The position numbers were made by a program, and so were the translations under genes. Below are positions 6,688-8,789 of a DNA stretch of 8,789 nt, piece after piece. Source of the DNA: a bacterium (GTDB lineage: Bacteria; Verrucomicrobiota; Verrucomicrobiae; JAJYAR01); the NCBI GenBank assembly GCA_021779435.1, contig JAJYAR010000078.1:1-8789 (forward strand), written 5' to 3'. Below the pieces are notes generated by a model. It did not search any database. It was not told where the DNA came from and saw only the letters and a list, made by a program, of their open reading frames with translations. The first letter of the stretch is position 1. Each line of letters opens with the position of its first letter.

Positions 6688-7773
6688 TCACTGCTTGCGA
6701 ATCTGCACCAACTCCCGCGCCTCGGCCGCGGCGCCGCTGGGCGCCGGGGGACGCAACCACCGTCCCGGCAAACGCGAAAAATACGCCAGCCGTTCGACGG
6801 CCGGAAGCAGCCGCCGCACGGTCTTGCCGTGGAAGATCAGGCTGCCGGCGACGAGCAGAGGATGCGGAATCGTCGTCAGGCAGCGCGAGCAGACGCCGAT
6901 TTCGCCGGCGCGGCCGGCCACGTGCAGCCGGCGCATGTTCCGCATCGCATCGGAATTCCAGATCTCGTCCAGGCTCTGCCGCCCCGCGTATCCCACAGGA
7001 AGCCCATCCAGCATGTAGCTCTGGCAGCACGGATACACCGCGCCGTCATGTTTAACATACATCGGTCCGCGCCACAGGTAGTGGCACGGATGTGCCCAGT
7101 CGCTTGCCTCGTGCGCGGCCGCGGGCTGGAGCAGGTTCGTTTCGTCTTCCTTGATGCGGATCTGGTCGATGCCGGGCACGGCGCGCCAGAAGCGGACGAA
7201 CTCATCCACCTCGCCTGCGTTCTTCTCCATGCGCACCATCTGGACGACCACCTGCAGCTTCGCTCCGCGTTCGTGCTTCATGCGCGCGAAGCGCACGAAG
7301 TTGTCCCGCACGCGCGTGAAACTTGCGCCCTTGCGGTAGTACTCGTAAGAATCGCGGGAGGCGCCGTCGAAGCTCAGCGTGATGTGGGCCAGCGGCGATT
7401 CGAGCATTTTCGCCGAGGTTTCTTCATCGAGCAGCACGCCGTTGGTGGAGATCAGCGAAGAGATGCCGTGCGTTTCGCAGGAGACGATGCGGTCGAAGAT
7501 TTTGGCGTCCAGCAGCGGTTCGCCGAGGCCGATCAGCATCATGTGTTCCGCGCTGCGGCCGGCCCCTTCGACCAGCCGCGAGAACACTTCGTCCGGCATA
7601 TCTTCTTTGGGCTGCTTGTGCGTCTCGCGCGGGCACATCGGGCAGTAGAGGTTGCACTTCGCCGTGGTTTCGACGATGTATTCCACCGGCAGGCCGGAAA
7701 GCGTTTCGGCGCCCCGAAGATAGCCCCAGAGGAGCCGGGCGCGGTTGGCGGCGCGAGTGAAGAAAGCCCCCAT
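6688..7773 (-). CDS. Radical SAM protein with SPASM-type C-terminal domain
   Basis: A 361-aa radical SAM enzyme. The [4Fe-4S]/SAM site is C40-x3-C44-x2-C47 (AKCNLYCPMC). It is followed by the GE motif GLGEP (82-86), ISTNG (108-112) and LSFDGAS (133-139), all typical of the radical SAM barrel. After the barrel, C230 (HPCHYLW), C249-C250 (DGAVYPCC) and C295-x2-C298 (CSRC) form a SPASM/twitch-like pattern for extra iron-sulfur binding, as in peptide- and sugar-modifying relatives of MoaA and PqqE. The C-terminal 50 residues are basic and Pro/Ala-rich. The ATG at 7773 has no clear Shine-Dalgarno site; a TACAAT box 14 bases upstream suggests a very short leader. The gene heads a two-gene unit with the YbjT-like gene. 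No precursor-peptide gene is seen nearby, so the substrate cannot be assigned. A spore photoproduct lyase role is not supported. Confidence 0.92.
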   Translation of the reverse strand: MGAFFTRAANRARLLWGYLRGAETLSGLPVEYIVETTAKCNLYCPMCPRETHKQPKEDMPDEVFSRLVEGAGRSAEHMMLIGLGEPLLDAKIFDRIVSCETHGISSLISTNGVLLDEETSAKMLESPLAHITLSFDGASRDSYEYYRKGASFTRVRDNFVRFARMKHERGAKLQVVVQMVRMEKNAGEVDEFVRFWRAVPGIDQIRIKEDETNLLQPAAAHEASDWAHPCHYLWRGPMYVKHDGAVYPCCQSYMLDGLPVGYAGRQSLDEIWNSDAMRNMRRLHVAGRAGEIGVCSRCLTTIPHPLLVAGSLIFHGKTVRRLLPAVERLAYFSRLPGRWLRPPAPSGAAAEARELVQIRKQ

Positions 7774-7783
7774 TGCTACGCAG

Positions 7784-7793
7784 TTTAATTGTA
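7784..7793. promoter_or_regulatory. Bidirectional AT-rich promoter candidate between the divergent genes
   Basis: A ten-base AT-rich island sits in the 26-base gap between the divergent start codons. On the minus strand TACAAT (7793-7788) matches the -10 consensus at five of six positions and would serve the radical SAM gene. On the plus strand TTTAAT (7784-7789) also matches five of six and would serve the photolyase gene. Neither has a good -35 element at the usual distance. The overlap implies that the two directions compete. Confidence 0.35.
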
Positions 7794-7799
7794 TCGGGT

Positions 7800-8789
7800 A
7801 TGCCGTGGCCGGAATCCAGAAACGAGATGCAAGAACGCGTCAGGCAGCTTAACCAGGCGCCGTTGCCGGCCTCGGGCCGCTACGTCCTTTACTGGGCGCA
7901 GATGAACCGGCGGGTGGAAGCGAACCACGGCCTTGCCTACGCCTGCCAGATCTCGCGCGAAGTGGGTCTTCCGGTGCTGTTTTACGAGGGGCTGACCTGC
8001 GCGTATCCTCACGCGAACGACCGCTTTCATACGTTCGTGCTGGAAGGCGTACCGGAAACCGCGCGGCGCCTGGCGAAGCTCGGCATCGGCTACGTATTCC
8101 ATCTCCGGCGGCGGCGGAACGACCCGGACAATGCGTTGTACGAGTTGGCGCGAGACGCGGCCGCGGTGGTGGCCGACGATTATCCGGCGTTCGTGGCCCG
8201 CCGCTACAACGCGCGCGTCCCGGTGAAACTCGGGATCCCGTACTTCGTTGTGGACTCGAGTTGCATCGTGCCGATGAACCGGATCGACAAGCGCGAGTAC
8301 GCCGCTTATACGATCCGGCCGAAGATTCACAAGCTGCTGCCGAAGTATCTGCAACCGGCGCCGCAACCGAAGCCGGGCCGGCGCTTCGACGAACCCGTTT
8401 CCCCGCTTCATACTCCGGTGCGCGAGGCCGATATTCCGGCGCTGGCCGCATCGTGCGAGATCGACCATTCGATTGCGCCCTCGACGGCTTTTCGCGGCGG
8501 ACGCCTGGAAGCCGAGCGGCGGCTCGAACATTTTCTGGTCGCGAACTTGCGCCGCTACGCTTCGGCCCGGAATGAGCCCTCGGCCCACGCGACGTCGAAC
8601 CTGAGCCCATACCTGCATTTCGGCCACATCTCGTCGCTCGAAGTGGCGCTCGAGGCGAGAGAATATGCGCAGGAGCATAAGTTGATCGCCGACGAGTTTC
8701 TGGAAGAACTGATCGTGCGGCGCGAACTCGCCTTCAACTTCGCGCGCTACTCCGAAGACACGGAAACGCTCGATGCGCTGCCGGACTGG
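7800..8789 (+). CDS. Class II-type deoxyribodipyrimidine photolyase (3' end outside window)
   Basis: Open reading frame with no stop to the right edge; 330 codons are visible, against about 450-500 for class II photolyases. From the family, it uses FAD and light to split cyclobutane pyrimidine dimers in DNA. The N-terminal alpha/beta antenna domain shows YVLYWAQMNRRVEANHGLAYA, a GLPVLFYEGL strand, NDRFHTFVLEG, and AAVVADDYPAFVARR followed by YFVVDSSCIVPMN. The FAD-binding helical domain begins after a linker and includes AERRLEHFL, NLSPYLHFGHIS and DEFLEELIVRRELAFNFARY, close to the class II signature. The ATG at 7800 is the first possible start; an in-frame ATG at 7827 (residue 10) leaves a normal N-terminus and a more usual leader. 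Neither has a strong Shine-Dalgarno site. The Trp electron-transfer residues and C-terminus lie outside. A related cryptochrome or (6-4) enzyme is less likely given the class II motifs. Confidence 0.9.
   Translation, partial: MPWPESRNEMQERVRQLNQAPLPASGRYVLYWAQMNRRVEANHGLAYACQISREVGLPVLFYEGLTCAYPHANDRFHTFVLEGVPETARRLAKLGIGYVFHLRRRRNDPDNALYELARDAAAVVADDYPAFVARRYNARVPVKLGIPYFVVDSSCIVPMNRIDKREYAAYTIRPKIHKLLPKYLQPAPQPKPGRRFDEPVSPLHTPVREADIPALAASCEIDHSIAPSTAFRGGRLEAERRLEHFLVANLRRYASARNEPSAHATSNLSPYLHFGHISSLEVALEAREYAQEHKLIADEFLEELIVRRELAFNFARYSEDTETLDALPDW

Noticed and set aside
6688..7773. Radical SAM protein as a spore photoproduct lyase, suggested by the neighbouring photolyase
   Set aside because: The C-terminal SPASM-type cysteine pattern and MoaA/PqqE-like motifs do not fit spore photoproduct lyase, and no sporulation context is seen.
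6829..7788. Plus-strand open frame of 319 codons opposite the radical SAM gene
   Set aside because: It is antisense to a frame with all radical SAM and SPASM cysteines, and shows no motif of its own.
7785..8678. Long minus-strand open frame (297 codons) opposite the photolyase gene
   Set aside because: It is Arg/His/Val-rich without recognisable domains and lies fully antisense to a frame with clear class II photolyase motifs. GC-rich third positions create such shadows.

Overview
The window is GC-rich, densely coding bacterial chromosome. The best guess for the source is an acidobacterium of the Bryobacterales/Solibacter type. This is inferred from three things: an NtrY/NtrX-like pair, a secreted BglX-like glycosidase, and two Acidobacteria-flavoured small proteins (a lipoprotein of unknown function and a decayed YWxWRH-type protein). 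No rRNA, tRNA, CRISPR array, insertion sequence or phage gene was seen.

Left part, plus strand (1-3980). The window opens inside the ATPase domain of a sensor histidine kinase. Its stop codon overlaps the TTG start of a sigma-54-type response regulator of the NtrX class (receiver, AAA+ and Fis HTH domains). The sigma-54 contact loop of this regulator reads GSFPGA instead of the canonical GAFTGA. After 77 bases comes a complete, signal-peptide-bearing GH3 beta-glucosidase (BglX-like, 752 aa) with both catalytic carboxylates visible.

Middle (3981-5161). The convergent gap after the glycosidase holds the remains of a small plus-strand gene whose reading frame is broken by two amber codons. On the minus strand follows a 239-aa lipoprotein with a proline/lysine-rich linker, a cysteine-containing domain with two Asp-rich DxDG loops, and a Gly/Ser/Pro tail. 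Its function is not known.

Right part (5162-8789). A minus-strand two-gene unit encodes a radical SAM/SPASM protein followed, after 26 bases, by a YbjT-like NAD(P)-binding SDR protein with a C-terminal DUF2867-type domain. The SDR gene carries an in-frame 18-bp tandem duplication. Divergent from the radical SAM gene, with only 26 bases between the two start codons, is a class II-type DNA photolyase gene that runs off the right edge. The photolyase, radical SAM and SDR genes may form one light or oxidative-stress locus, but that link is inference from neighbourhood only.

Nothing here is a clear new defence or mobile system. The most interesting points are the altered sigma-54 contact loop, the amber-interrupted gene remnant, the uncharacterised lipoprotein and the divergent photolyase/radical SAM/SDR arrangement.
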